A stretch of DNA of 64,000 bases. Origin: Rotaria sp. Silwood1. Its lineage: Eukaryota > Rotifera > Eurotatoria > Philodinida > Philodinidae. The stretch's first letter is position 1. Each line of letters opens with the position of its first letter. Under the pieces are notes generated by a model. It was not told where the DNA came from and did not search any database. It saw only the letters and a list, made by a program, of their open reading frames with translations. Made by a program: the position numbers and the translations under genes. The stretch is from positions 62,001 through 126,000 of the forward strand of contig CAJNOP010000081.1 in the NCBI GenBank assembly GCA_905250075.1, read 5' to 3'. Below, piece by piece: positions 9,093-20,519 of the stretch.

Positions 9093-12000
9093 TTAAAGAG
9101 TAATACCATTTGTTGAACAATAAGCAAATGGCCACCAAGCAAATGATAATCGATTACAATCATCATCATTTGGTGATGTTAAAAAATAATAACGCATGAT
9201 TACAGTCCAGATAAATAAAACTATTGAACAACTTGTTATTATTGCACACCATTGTAATCTTAAAAAAAACAACAATAGAAATTTATATTTACGAAAACAA
9301 AACATCATTTTTTCTATATATACCTTTTTAAAACTCGTTTTATTCGATCTGATTGTGTATTTTTAATATTAATAGATCGATTTAGTTTTTGAAACGATAT
9401 TTTATTTATTTGTTTTGAACAATTATTTTCTTTTGTAAGTGTTCGATTAAATATTGAATCAATTTCTAATGTCATCGATGATATATCTTCATATAAATCA
9501 GGTGTTGGCGAACGACTTGTTGTACAACCAGTCGATGTATTTAAACCTGAATCCGTAGTTGTAACAGTCATTGCACTTGGTATTGATGAACATGGTGATG
9601 ATAGACATCGGATATGTTTTATTGATGATTTCATTTGTGTAATCATTGGACTTGAACGTGATCGATTTAAACATCGACATGGTAATAATGATGAAGTAGA
9701 ATCAAATAATTCATAATCATCACGAAGTAATTCTAAAAAAAAAGAACCAATAAAAGCTCTTAGCACAATCTTGGTGAGATGTAAATGTGGAAGAGAATGC
9801 AACTAGATATAGTAGAATGTGGATCTTTTTCTCGGTAGCCCATACGTCCTATCCGTGTTCGTAGCTAAAAATTCGAGAAAATAATTTTTTATTTGCTAAA
9901 AAAATAAAGATTTCGTCTTTCGAAATTCGCGCAATAACTCTTATGCTATCCCAAGTTTTTTGTGGAATCTGTGATGTAGTGGCGTATCCAGGATTTTTCG
10001 GTATGCTGGATTTCAACTTCAGAGCATGGGACCTAGATGAAACTTATAGAGATATGATATTGGGTCCAAATGATGAGTTTTTATCAAAAGATTTTTGTAA
10101 TGGGAGTTTGCGAAAAAAATCAGCATTTTCCTGAGCCCCACCAAGATTTTTCTTTTTCTACTAGTAGTATCTTGATTTTTAGAATTTAATAGTAAGCTAC
10201 ATCGAAATTCATCGACAGATTTCAAATTTCATTTAAAAATATGCATCCGTTCACGAGTTATAATGTTTTGGAAATTTGCTACATGCTGCTAAAATTTTAG
10301 AAAAAATTCAAAACATTATAACTCGTGAACGGATGCATATTTTTAGATGAAATTGGAAATCTGCCGATGAATTTCGATGTAGCTTACTATTAAATTCTAA
10401 AAATCAAGATACTACTAATAGAAAAAGAAAAATCTTGGTGGGGCTCAGGAAAATGCTAATTTTTTTCGCAAACTCCCATTACAAAAATCTTTTGATAAAA
10501 ACTCATCACTTGGACCCAATATCATATCTCTATAAATTTCACGTGGGTCCCATGCTCTGAAGTTGAAATCCAGCATATCGAAAAATCCTGGATACGCCAC
10601 TACTGTGATGGTCTTTGACAAGCATCTGCCACAGTCTGTAGAATCTAAATTTTTTAATCCTATACTTCAATATGTCTTTTAGATTGTGTTTCACAAAAAA
10701 AAATGAAATAAATAATAAATTTAACCAAACTTACCTCGAACAGAATGAAATGGACAAATGCCATTTGTTAAATTCTATTAAATAAAATTAATATTCTTAA
10801 TAAAATAAATGAAAGAACATACTGATAATAAATTTCGTCGAGAACGAATTTTCTTTGTTGGTAATAATACTAAAATCAGAAAAGAAATGAAAGCTGAAAT
10901 TCTATTGTTAAAAAATCTATTTCTTTTACCAATTTCATCTGACTGTTCTTGTTTATCTTTAGAACTAAATCATTGAAATATATATATATAAAATAAAATA
11001 AAAATTTAACTTTTATTTACTTTGTTTTTATATTCAATTTTTCTATTTGTTTATTCAATGAAATATTTTTCGATTGTTGTATTTTTTCATTTTTTTTTTT
11101 CATTTTTAATAATTTTTCTTCTAATCGATGAATTTTTTCATTCGATATTTTTTCTTTATATTTTAATTCTTCTATTATATGATGATAATCTTTTAATATT
11201 GAAATAATATTCAATGGTGTTAAATTTAATTCAATTGAATTTGAAAATTCATTTAATTCTAATTGAAATTTTCGTTGTTTTTCTATAAAAAAGAATACAT
11301 ACAAAACATGTTAAATTTGAATATAAAAAAAAACAAAGAGAATCTTTTACCTCGACTAGCTATTAATAATGTTTGTAATTTTCTAAAACGTCCTTCAAAT
11401 ACATCTTTATTATCAATAACTTTTTTAATTAAATTTTTTATTGTTAATAAATGTTTATCTATTAAATCTGTTGTATTTAAAATATATTCACGATCTTGTT
11501 CACATTGAATTTTATTTATTAATATTATTAAATGTTCATTTATATTCATACCATTTACATGTAATTCATGAAACTATTTAAAAAGTAACATATTCATATA
11601 TATATATAGAAAAAAAGAAAATTTCATTGCATGACATACCACATCTTTTAGATATATAGAATTGAAACTATCAGTTTTTGATAAAAGTATTTGTACTTCC
11701 ATATCATCAATTGTTTCCATATTTGATGAATCAAGATATTGTGAAACACATTCATTTGAAATATTATCCTGTATAAAAAAAAATTTTATTTTTTTTCAAA
11801 TCAAATGCTTTCATATCCAAAATAAATGAAATGAAATTCCAGAGAAAAAGAATTCCTTCTCATTCCTTCTGAATATCAGTTGTGACTAACGAGGGAAGGC
11901 CACCAACTGTTCAATCGTATTTGCGTTATGTAGATCCCAAAGAGTTATGAATACGCAGAAAATATTTTGGGCGGATAGCTTATTTGTTACGAAAATAGTC

Positions 12001-14492
12001 CATTTGTAAGATATGTTTTTGATGATTGCCGTGGTCACCCTTCATGAACATTAAAAAAAATTGATTTTCGAATTTCGATTTGAAACTTTACATAGAAATA
12101 CTTCTCAATGAGAATAATGTTTTCTGGAAGTTTTAGGCCTTTTGATCGTTTGTTCCATCAAATCTGCTACTTTATTTAAAGGATATAAAATACAAATTTC
12201 ATCATAGCAGTGTCTAGCGTTAGGAACACTAGAAAGATCTGAAATGTTCACAAAAATTTGTTCTCCTTGGAGCGTCTTTCTATGTAAAGTTTCAAGTCGA
12301 AATTCGATAATCAATTTTTTTAATGTTCCTGAAGGAGACCTCACGTACTCAATAAAACCCATACCTTACAAATAGACTATTTCCGTTACAATAAGCTATC
12401 CGCCCAAAATATTTTCAGCATATTCACAACTCTTTGGAACCACATAACGCAAAAACGATGGGACAGTTGGTGGCCTTTCCTCATAAGTACACATCGAAAC
12501 CCTTATGCACTACATCAATAAACTGTTAGGCTACAGATATAGCAGCAGTGCTTTATTTAGGTTTCGTTTTCCGAGTGAGCGAATCAAAATTTCAGGTGGG
12601 CGGCGCCAACCCAATAGATAAATCACTGTATAGTAGGATGTTTGTCTTTGGCAACCAAACGGACAATGATCCAATGAACACTGTGTCATTACTTTACTTT
12701 TACTTTCTACTGATGGAAAAATGTTGTCTCATGTGATTCAGTGGATAAGGGTGTTTTCTTTTTTTTTTTTCATTCAAGTAAAAATATTTATTTACAATAG
12801 TATTTATTTCTGCAAAGAGTGATTGTCCATTGGAAATAGTTGCACGACGTGATACATCAACACGTTCTTCAAGTTCATCACATAAAAAACTTTCTTCATC
12901 ACATAAATTTGATAAAGATAATCGAGCTTCAATTGATTCAGTTTTTGCACTAGAAAATTAATTGAAATGTATTTTATTTTTTTATAATTATTAATTAAAT
13001 CGAATATTTTTTCAATATACTTTCGAAGTTGTTGACGAAGTTCTTCAATAATTTTTTCTAAATTTTCATTTTTTTGTATTATATTCTATAATATTTTATT
13101 TATAAAATGAAATAATAATGATAATATCTTGACAAACCTCATTAGTAAGATTTAAATTATCTAAAGTTATTCGTAAAGAATTAATAATTTCATAATTCTA
13201 ATTCAAAAAGAATAAAAATAATATTCTATTAATCCAATCTTTTAACTAAATATTAAATACTTCAGACAATTGATTTTGCATTGTATTTAATTGTTCTTCT
13301 AATTGTTGTCGACAATTCTACAAAAAAAAAACAAACTCAAAATTTATTAAAGTTTTATTTAATTTTTTTTAAATATTAAATTTCATACAAATTCTTTTTT
13401 TAATTCATATTCAGTATCTATTAATCTATTCATATATTGATTACGTTCTTCTCGAATAATTTGTAATTGATTTTCGATATCAATTAATTGTTCTTGAAGT
13501 TCAAATTTTTCTTTTTCACAACATTCATTTTCTTGTTTTAAATCACGATAAGAATTTTCTAATTGATTTTTAGAAATATGTAAATCAATATTTTCATTTA
13601 TATAATGTGAATTACGATTAAGATTTTCTTCTAATCTATTTCAAACATTTGAAAAAAAAAAAATAAAAATATTCATTATTTTATTTGATTTTAAAATTAA
13701 AAAACATACGAAATTTTTTTCTTTTGTATTTCTTCATATTGATTTTTTAAATATTGATGATCATCTTCAAGTTTTTTATAATCTTCTTCAAGCATTCGTA
13801 AACATTCACTTTGTCGATGATTTATTTCCAATAATTCATTACATTCAATTTTACATCTAAAAATTTAAATGAAATAAAATCTTACTTAAAAAACAAAAAA
13901 AAAACAATTTCAACTTTTCATGATCATTTGATTTTTTTCGAGAATCAAATGAATTTGATGATATATCATCATTTGTATGTAAATCAATATTTTCTTTATT
14001 CCGTCGTTTTTTTAAAGATGATGATGCATTAAGTGACATTGATGAAATTGATTTTGATATCGATGTATTTATATTAGATTCACTAGAAGATTAATCTTAT
14101 CATATATGAATATATTAATGAAATTAAATATTTACTCAATAAGTTGAGAATAAAGCTTTTCAACAGCATTAAATAATTGATCAAATGTCACTTGTTGATC
14201 TGAACCACCAAGTTCATTTAATAAAAAAGTAAAATCAAATTGTATACTTAACTAATATTAAAAAAATAATATCAATATAATATTCTAATAAAAAACATAC
14301 TAAATCTGTATTTTGTTCAGCTACAAAACGAAAATGTCGTATAAGTTCACCAGAATTAACACGTTGATATTTATCAAGTACACATGAATTAAATATATGT
14401 TGTAAACTTAACCGTTGTTGTATTGTTTCATGTCGTAAATTTAGTGATTCACTTGATAAAGCTTTATGAAGATGAACAATTGGTGATGACAT
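9093..14492 (-). CDS. Coiled-coil, tail-anchored KASH-like protein (838 aa, 17 exons)
   Basis: Exons 5'-3': 14301-14492, 14136-14251, 13915-14082, 13710-13856, 13389-13635, 13261-13317, 13138-13197, 13021-13085, 12796-12949, 11640-11768, 11351-11573, 11021-11282, 10931-10965, 10823-10869, 10735-10774, 9324-9732, 9093-9258; all phases close. Residues 1-105 look like two degenerate EF-hands (IFNSCVLDKYQRVNSGELIR; GGSDQQVTFDQLFNAVEKL). Residues ~150-560 are Glu/Lys/Gln/Asn-rich coiled coil. A Ser/Thr-rich linker follows, then one membrane segment (~788-808) and a short tail ending PFAYCSTNGITL. EF-hand-like head, coiled coil, anchor and ~28-residue luminal tail match the plan of KASH5/LRMP (Jaw1) proteins, which join SUN proteins at the nuclear envelope. 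The tail has YxxTNG-like similarity to nesprin KASH but lacks terminal PPPX. Family assignment is inference. Introns 9 and 15 carry palindromic elements. An acceptor-like TTTTACAG lies 21 bases before the ATG. Confidence 0.8.
9969..10610. mobile_element. Palindromic hAT-like MITE (626 bp) with perfect 8-bp target duplication
   Basis: The element spans 9977-10602, flanked by CTGTGATG at 9969-9976 and 10603-10610. The two halves are near-identical inverted arms of about 295 bp around a short centre near 10285. Both termini read TAGTGGCGTATCCAGGATTT. An 8-bp duplication and xAGTGGCGTA termini fit the hAT superfamily. It has no transposase. It lies in intron 15 of the KASH-like gene, and the frames inside it (9943-10134 +, 10019-10225 -) are element sequence. 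Confidence 0.9.
11882..12489. mobile_element. Palindromic MITE (~608 bp) in intron 9 of the KASH-like gene
   Basis: Arms of about 220 bp (about 11890-12110 and 12270-12485) are inverted copies at roughly 85% identity. Shared blocks are GGCCACCAACTGT, TTTTGCGTTATGT, GAAAATATTTTGGGCGGATA and GAAACTTTACATAGAAA. The centre is about 160 bp. Ends are less exact than those of the 9977-10602 element and I could not define a target duplication, so it looks older and belongs to a different family. The minus-strand frame 12105-12362 is arm sequence. Confidence 0.8.
12490..12795. other. Remainder of enlarged intron 9
   Basis: This continues the 1027-bp intron 11769-12795 beyond the palindromic element. 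It includes a GC-richer patch near 12600 (GGTGGGCGGCGCCAACCC) that looks foreign to the surrounding AT-rich DNA and may be a second insertion. No gene is seen. Confidence 0.4.
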
Positions 14493-17294
14493 TACGATTT
14501 AAAAGAATAAATTCTGTAAAATAAATGAAAAAGTAGACAAGAACGAAAACAAAAAAAAAAGTTGACATATAAATGAACAAAGAACTAAACGATATTGGAA
14601 CAAGAGTTTTTTTTTCTCCCGTTTTACAGTTTATTGAGATATTTTTAATTATAAAATTTTATTAAATAGAAAAAAAAACAAACAATTTATTGATGATCTA
14701 AAATTTTCGCTGAAATTCTTTAATTAAAACTTTGCATTATAGATGTCATTAATATCTTAACTGTAATACAACAGTAATGATGAAATGATTAAAATAAAAT
14801 GTACTACTTAAGCAAGATTGAGAAAAGATAAACTAATGTATAAAAGCCGATTGAAAATATAATTTAACATACTAATGTTTATCTTTAGTAAATAATCGAT
14901 TATGTAAAATACATGTATCTGTATTTAAGACGTATATTGTGTCTAATTAGCTTTAAAAATTCATAAATAAAAACAGAATCAAGAAACTTCTTGAATTCAA
15001 TATTCAATGATGTTTTTTCATCTGTATTTATGTTATGAAAATTTTCAGAACAAAAACTATTAGAAAGAATATAAACTAAGATTTATTTAGAGTAATAAAA
15101 CAAACATGTATCCTATAGTAACATGAATACTAATGTTGCCGTTCAATCATTGTAATACATGTAAATTCTAAAAGGAATAAGAATGTATTTATTTCATGCA
15201 TACATTATTCTATGAACAAACACTGAAAGTGGTATTAATCCCCTTGAGAATATTGGTTGAACAAATATTATTTTGTGATAAAATAGTATAGATGAATCAT
15301 AAAAGTAAACCAAAAAAGACTGAGCGAAAATGATACCTGTTGAAGAAGTGTTCTCATAGAGAGACCGTAGTGAAAGAAATAGATGTATATAAACTGGCAG
15401 CTATAGTTTCTGTTATTATACTGATCAATAGTACTAATTAGCAGTGTCATAGAAGCCAAAAAACTGGTATAATTAACCCTTTCAGAGTATAAAATCGTTT
15501 CTTCGAAAAAGAAACACTAGGTAGACGTCTAACAATATCATGCAAAAATATAGGTAATATAGAGCTTCTTGTTACAGAACATGATACGGTGAATATAGCT
15601 AAATCAATAATGAAGATAAGTGTGAAAACTAAAACCGATGAAAACGTAAACCTGTGTGTATTTTTTTCAGATTATCTAAACATAAGAATTGAATGTTGCA
15701 GCTTGCATAAATATGTTTTACTTATCATTGTAAAGATTTATTCACGTTTATAAACGGATGAAATGTTAGTTTATTTATATTTCATTGTTTTAAAACTAAA
15801 TTGACTGTTAAATCATTTTTCAGAATACAAATCAATTAGAATGAATATTTATTATTTTTTTAATGTAAACAATGACTTATATCAAGATCATTAGAATTAT
15901 AAGTCGATGTAGCAGTAGTTAAATTTGATGTACTTTTATTTGAAATGCAACAATCAGAAAATAATGGTAAAAAAAAACTGACTAGTAAGAGACTTCAGAA
16001 GTACATTTCTACAAAATGACCTTGAATGTCGCAAATTTTCAAATAATCGAATTTATATTTTTATGTTACATTGACGATGAAAGAAAGTCTTCAACTATTT
16101 TTGAGCTTGTCTCGAATCTTAGGCTATTGGCTTATAGATCTAAATATCAATAATGTGTTAAAAAAATAAATAAATAGAAACTGAATGTATTATATAGATC
16201 ATTTATCGACTTGTTAATTAAAGTGATTTTACAAGACAAATCTATTAGGAAGCTTGAAAAAAAAGTTATTGTATGATAACTTTTTATTTGGTACTAAATT
16301 CATCATTGATTCGACAACACAAGTTTCTCAATAAAGTTGAAAAAAAAAACCTATGCTTATCAAAACAAGCATATATAGGTTAGCAAGTGCAATCTATATA
16401 TGGCTGTTTACAGTCAGAATACGATATGTAAGTCGTCATAATATTGAATGTCAAAAAGATGGTCGTGTCATAGTGAGATAATAACACTTATTACCATTCT
16501 ATAGAGTGCAAATATTACATCAGATTACTGTAAACAGGATAATAAGAAAATATGGTCCATTTACGACAGTAAAGTTGTCGTTTTGTCATTTTTTACTAGT
16601 AAAAAATGAACCTTATACGATATTTGCTCTGAATAACCTAAATACACTTATATCAATAAGTTCTTTTCCTTTTGTCATTCATGTTCTATTAAAATCACTT
16701 CATTGATATGATGGTACTCATCAGAATAATTTGAATGGCGTAGATTCATTACGCTTTTCATATATTATTAATAGCTTAAGATGGTGCTAAAAATAAAATC
16801 GATCAGTATTTTTTTGTAAAATTTTGCATCGTAGACAATTTGTCTAATCAAAACAAAGATCATCATTATTATTGACAAACGAGCAATTATTTTTCTTTTA
16901 TGATACGAATAATATTCACTGCGTAATAATACTTAATTTGAAGGTCAAAAGACTCTATATGCATTCTTCTCAAGACGAATCTTCTAATAATGTCATTTAT
17001 TTTTATTACCCAAACGTATCGAAAGAAACATATTTGTTTCGGGATGATAATTTTTATGATATCATAAATGAGAAAAATAACACATGTAATAGGAGAATGT
17101 TGATCATTATAGTACAATTTTATGTTTATTATACCATTGTTACGTAGATATGCATCGTTTATTAAAGTGTACAAAAGAAAAAAAAAAGAAAAACAAGTTA
17201 AAAGTAACGTAATACAGTCTACCAATGGCGCGGGATCCGACGCATGTAGAACAATATCAAAATGAATGACGGAATGATAAAAAAAAGTCAATTC
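14493..17294. other. Intergenic between SLC6 and the KASH-like gene
   Basis: AT-rich, with small inverted repeats only: AACCTAT and ATAGGTT near 16350-16380, and CTGTTTACAG at 16404 facing CTGTAAACAG near 16530. The frames at 16506-16706 (+), 16872-17147 (+) and 16887-17291 (-) show no domains or coding-like composition. A minus-strand AATAAA at 17158-17163, about 130 bases past the SLC6 stop, is a plausible poly(A) signal. Confidence 0.5.
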
Positions 17295-20200
17295 TTATCT
17301 GTTTAATTTCCACTGATAATAAATAAAATAGATAAAAATGCTCAATGGAGCCATGGATGCTAATATATAACCAATTATTTGAAATGATAATGGATAAATA
17401 AATGTTTCATATGAAATCAGACCAATTGTACGCGTAGCAATGGCCAACATACCAAAAAGCCATATAGGTACAACAATTATCCAACAGAGCCAAACGTGTG
17501 TTAATGGACGTTTTAAAACTTCACTGATGATAATAAAAAGAGAAAACAACAACCATCTCATTAAAATAATCATTTAAATTGAAAAATAAAAAAACAAGTA
17601 ATTTTACCTGATATGTGTAATAAATGTTTGACCAGGCCATTTTGTTGGTGGCCATTTTTCATACCATGATGAAAATGTTGTACGATATGCAAAAAGAACT
17701 GTAGTTAATTCTACAATACAAATAAGTAATAAAGGTATAGCACCACAAATATAGCTATCAAATATATTAAATATATAAAAACCAGCTCGAGTTGTCATCA
17801 AAAGACCAAAAGAAAATGATATAAGAGCATAAATAGCAACAACTAATTCACGACGAATTTTTCGTCGTTTTGGATATCGATCATACCATTGATCAAGTTT
17901 ATCAAGTGTTGCTGTAAGTACTATAGAGAAAAAAAAAACATGATTTTTATTTTAAAATTCTAAAATATATAAAATAATATTCATTTCTATTCTTACCACT
18001 TTCACATGTAACAAATTGTGAATCAATACCAAGTAAAAAAATCATAATAAAAAAAGTTATTGCCCAAAAATGTGGTAATGGCATAAGACTAATAGCTTTT
18101 GGATAAACAATAAATGCTAAACCAGGTCCACTAGATACAACTTGTTCAATAGATACATTTGCTTTATGACTCATAAAACCCAATATAGGAAAAACTACAA
18201 AACCACTAAATACATTTGTTAATATACTTGTTGTTCCAGTTACAACAATATCACGATAAAAGTTATAATCAGGACGATTATAACTTGATAAAGCGGGAAT
18301 AATTCCCCAACCGATACCATATGCCCAAAGAACATGTCCTTAAATAAAACAATATTTCTTTTTGAAGCACAAGGATGACTCAAAATTTACATTATCAAGA
18401 AACATACGAATATCGTTGTTACGACTCGAATGATTGGGACTGGTTTTTTTTATGTCAATACTATAGACATTTTTATACTTCATATTCATAAAGATAAGGC
18501 GAGAGATAGACTTTGCCTACAGATAAGTAAAAAATAGTATCTGTCTACGTTTGTTTTGTAAATTTTTTTTTTGGAACTCAGGTGTTTGTAGATATACAAG
18601 ATTCATGACAAAAGAATAAAATATTTCAAAAAATAACCATAGATAGAGATGTTAGATCAATGTGATTAATTGTATAGAAGGAAAAACAAACATATTTATA
18701 GCGTGTACACTATGAACTATGGTATAGCAAAAGATGAACAATTAGTAAACATATATAAATGAACAACGCGTAGTACTTAGCATATCATTTGTTTGTTTAA
18801 CATATCTTATTTTGATAAATTGACTCTTCCTGACTATAAATTGTTTTTTCTTATCTGTGAAAAAAGTAAACTTTTTTGTGCTAAGAGTTTTCTCTAATCT
18901 TTTCTTTATTATTAGTAAAAAAAAGTCAGCCAGTTCGTTCGATTCGTAATAAACATATGCGATCATTTCTTGGTAATATGACTCTTGGGTCGCTCTATAT
19001 TTTTGCACCCACTCCTGATCGTAACAGTCGTAATTGATAATGATCAAGGATCGTGTGTCAATTATAGCTCTTTATAATATATGACCTAATTGCTTTATGA
19101 CATTTCTAGAGGATTAAGTAAAAGCATAGTGAAGAACTATGTGTCTCAAAATAGATAGAGTAAAATAATCTCTCTATAATCAGTAACGACAGATGCGTTA
19201 TGTTTTACATTTTAATTCTATAGAGATTATACTAACAGCATTTGTCTTATAGTAAAACATTTTTTTTTTTGTTTGTTTAAATAATTTACCTGCAGCTTGT
19301 ATCCAAGCTTTTTTATTTAATAATCGTTGTGCATCAGGTATTAAATAATATTTTAAACCATTCCAAGCTCCATCAAGAGTAATTCCACGAATAAATAATG
19401 CTAACATTGGTAAATAAGGAAATAAAGCTGTAAATACAGCTACACGACTTGTTAATTTAATACCTTTCCAAAGACATAAATATATAATTATCCACATAAC
19501 AGCTAAAACAACAACATTTGGCCAATGTAATGTTGATAAACCATCTAAATCTTCTGATATATTTAAAATTGTTTTATTCCAAAATTGTTGAACTGAATTA
19601 ACTAATTCTGTTTTATTATTTTTGATTAATAAATCTTCAATTATATATTAAATAATTAAGAAAAAAAAAAACGAAAAACCAATTTATAAAACAATCAAAT
19701 TACCTCCATCATCACTCCATGGTAATCGAGAACCAATAGAACCGAATGAATGAACAAGATAAAGTCCACCCCATACCATAATCATAACATAATAAAGAGC
19801 ACCAAAAAATGAAATTATAACAGAAGCAATACCAATACCACGCATAGCTGGTGCAAAATCCCAACAACCAACTGGACCTTTACGTGAAAATTGACCAAGA
19901 GCTGTTTCCATCATGAGTAATGGTATACCACATAAGATACAAATAAGTACATAGGGAAAGACAAAAGCAGCACCACCATTCTCAAATGCCAAATATGGAA
20001 ATCGATAGAGACTACCTTAAAAGAAAAAAAGATTAATAAAAATTATGTGACAATTCTTATCCAATGTTGTTGTTGTCTTTTTCATTTCATTCTTTATCTC
20101 ATATGTACATAAAAATATATGCTTATTTTTATTTTTTTACAAAGGTGATGACATATAGTAAATTGCGTCTATTTATTACTCATCGTCTTGAATTTGATTT

Positions 20201-20519
20201 CTTATCGATTAAATTTTTAAACCCTAATATATAATTTAAAATAAATATATAAATATTTACCAAGTCCAATAAGACCACCAAGTGTTGTAATTAAATAATC
20301 AAAATTAGTTGTCCATGTTTCACGTGTATCATCTTCATTTGATAATGTTTTTCGACTTGAACTTGATTCTTTATCTATAATAATTGTTGATGTAGGATTA
20401 TCCAATTGATGATGTTCAGTTGTATTATGAGATGATTGAGAATAATTTTCATTATTACTTTGTTGTTCTTGATCAATAGTAAGCAATGAAATAAACATGT
20501 TTGCTGAATAGGATTTCAT
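17295..20519 (-). CDS. SLC6-family (neurotransmitter:sodium symporter-like) transporter (599 aa, 6 exons)
   Basis: Exons: 20261-20519, 19704-20015, 19290-19634, 17997-18338, 17608-17920, 17295-17523, closing in frame. Family landmarks: TM1 GLGSLYRFPYLAFENGGAAF (about 85-104); ETALGQFS in TM2; a second extracellular loop with N-glycosylation sequons (NKT, NIS); TM5 FTALFPYLPML with LFIRGITLDGAW; TM6 LWAYGIGWG and SSYN; TM8 LLGIDSQF. TMs 10-12 are in the last two exons. Family members are plasma-membrane symporters of amino acids, amines or osmolytes. Oddity: by manual alignment to LeuT, side chains of the Na1 site are replaced (N27 to S88, T254 to A311, N286 to S343), and the chloride-site Gln in TM6 is His307. 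The Na2 Asp-Ser pair in TM8 remains. Substrate cannot be assigned. Intron 3 (951 bp) carries a dispersed repeat. Confidence 0.92.
19085..19240. repeat. Dispersed repeat, copy B (SLC6 intron 3)
   Basis: Related to copy A near 1098-1245 (CATTTCTAGA, AGCATAGTGAAGAA, CAAAATAGATAGA blocks) and, at its right part, to copy C near 29455-29550 (ATTTTAATTCTATAGAGATT). It lies within the enlarged SLC6 intron 18339-19289, which has no other recognised content. Confidence 0.5.

Noticed and set aside
10019-10225. Possible small gene in the KASH-like gene's intron
   Set aside because: Entirely inside one arm of the palindromic element, and repeated in mirror image in the other arm.
16872-17291. Opposed 91- and 134-residue frames downstream of SLC6
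   Set aside because: No domains, AT-driven composition, and they overlap each other on opposite strands.
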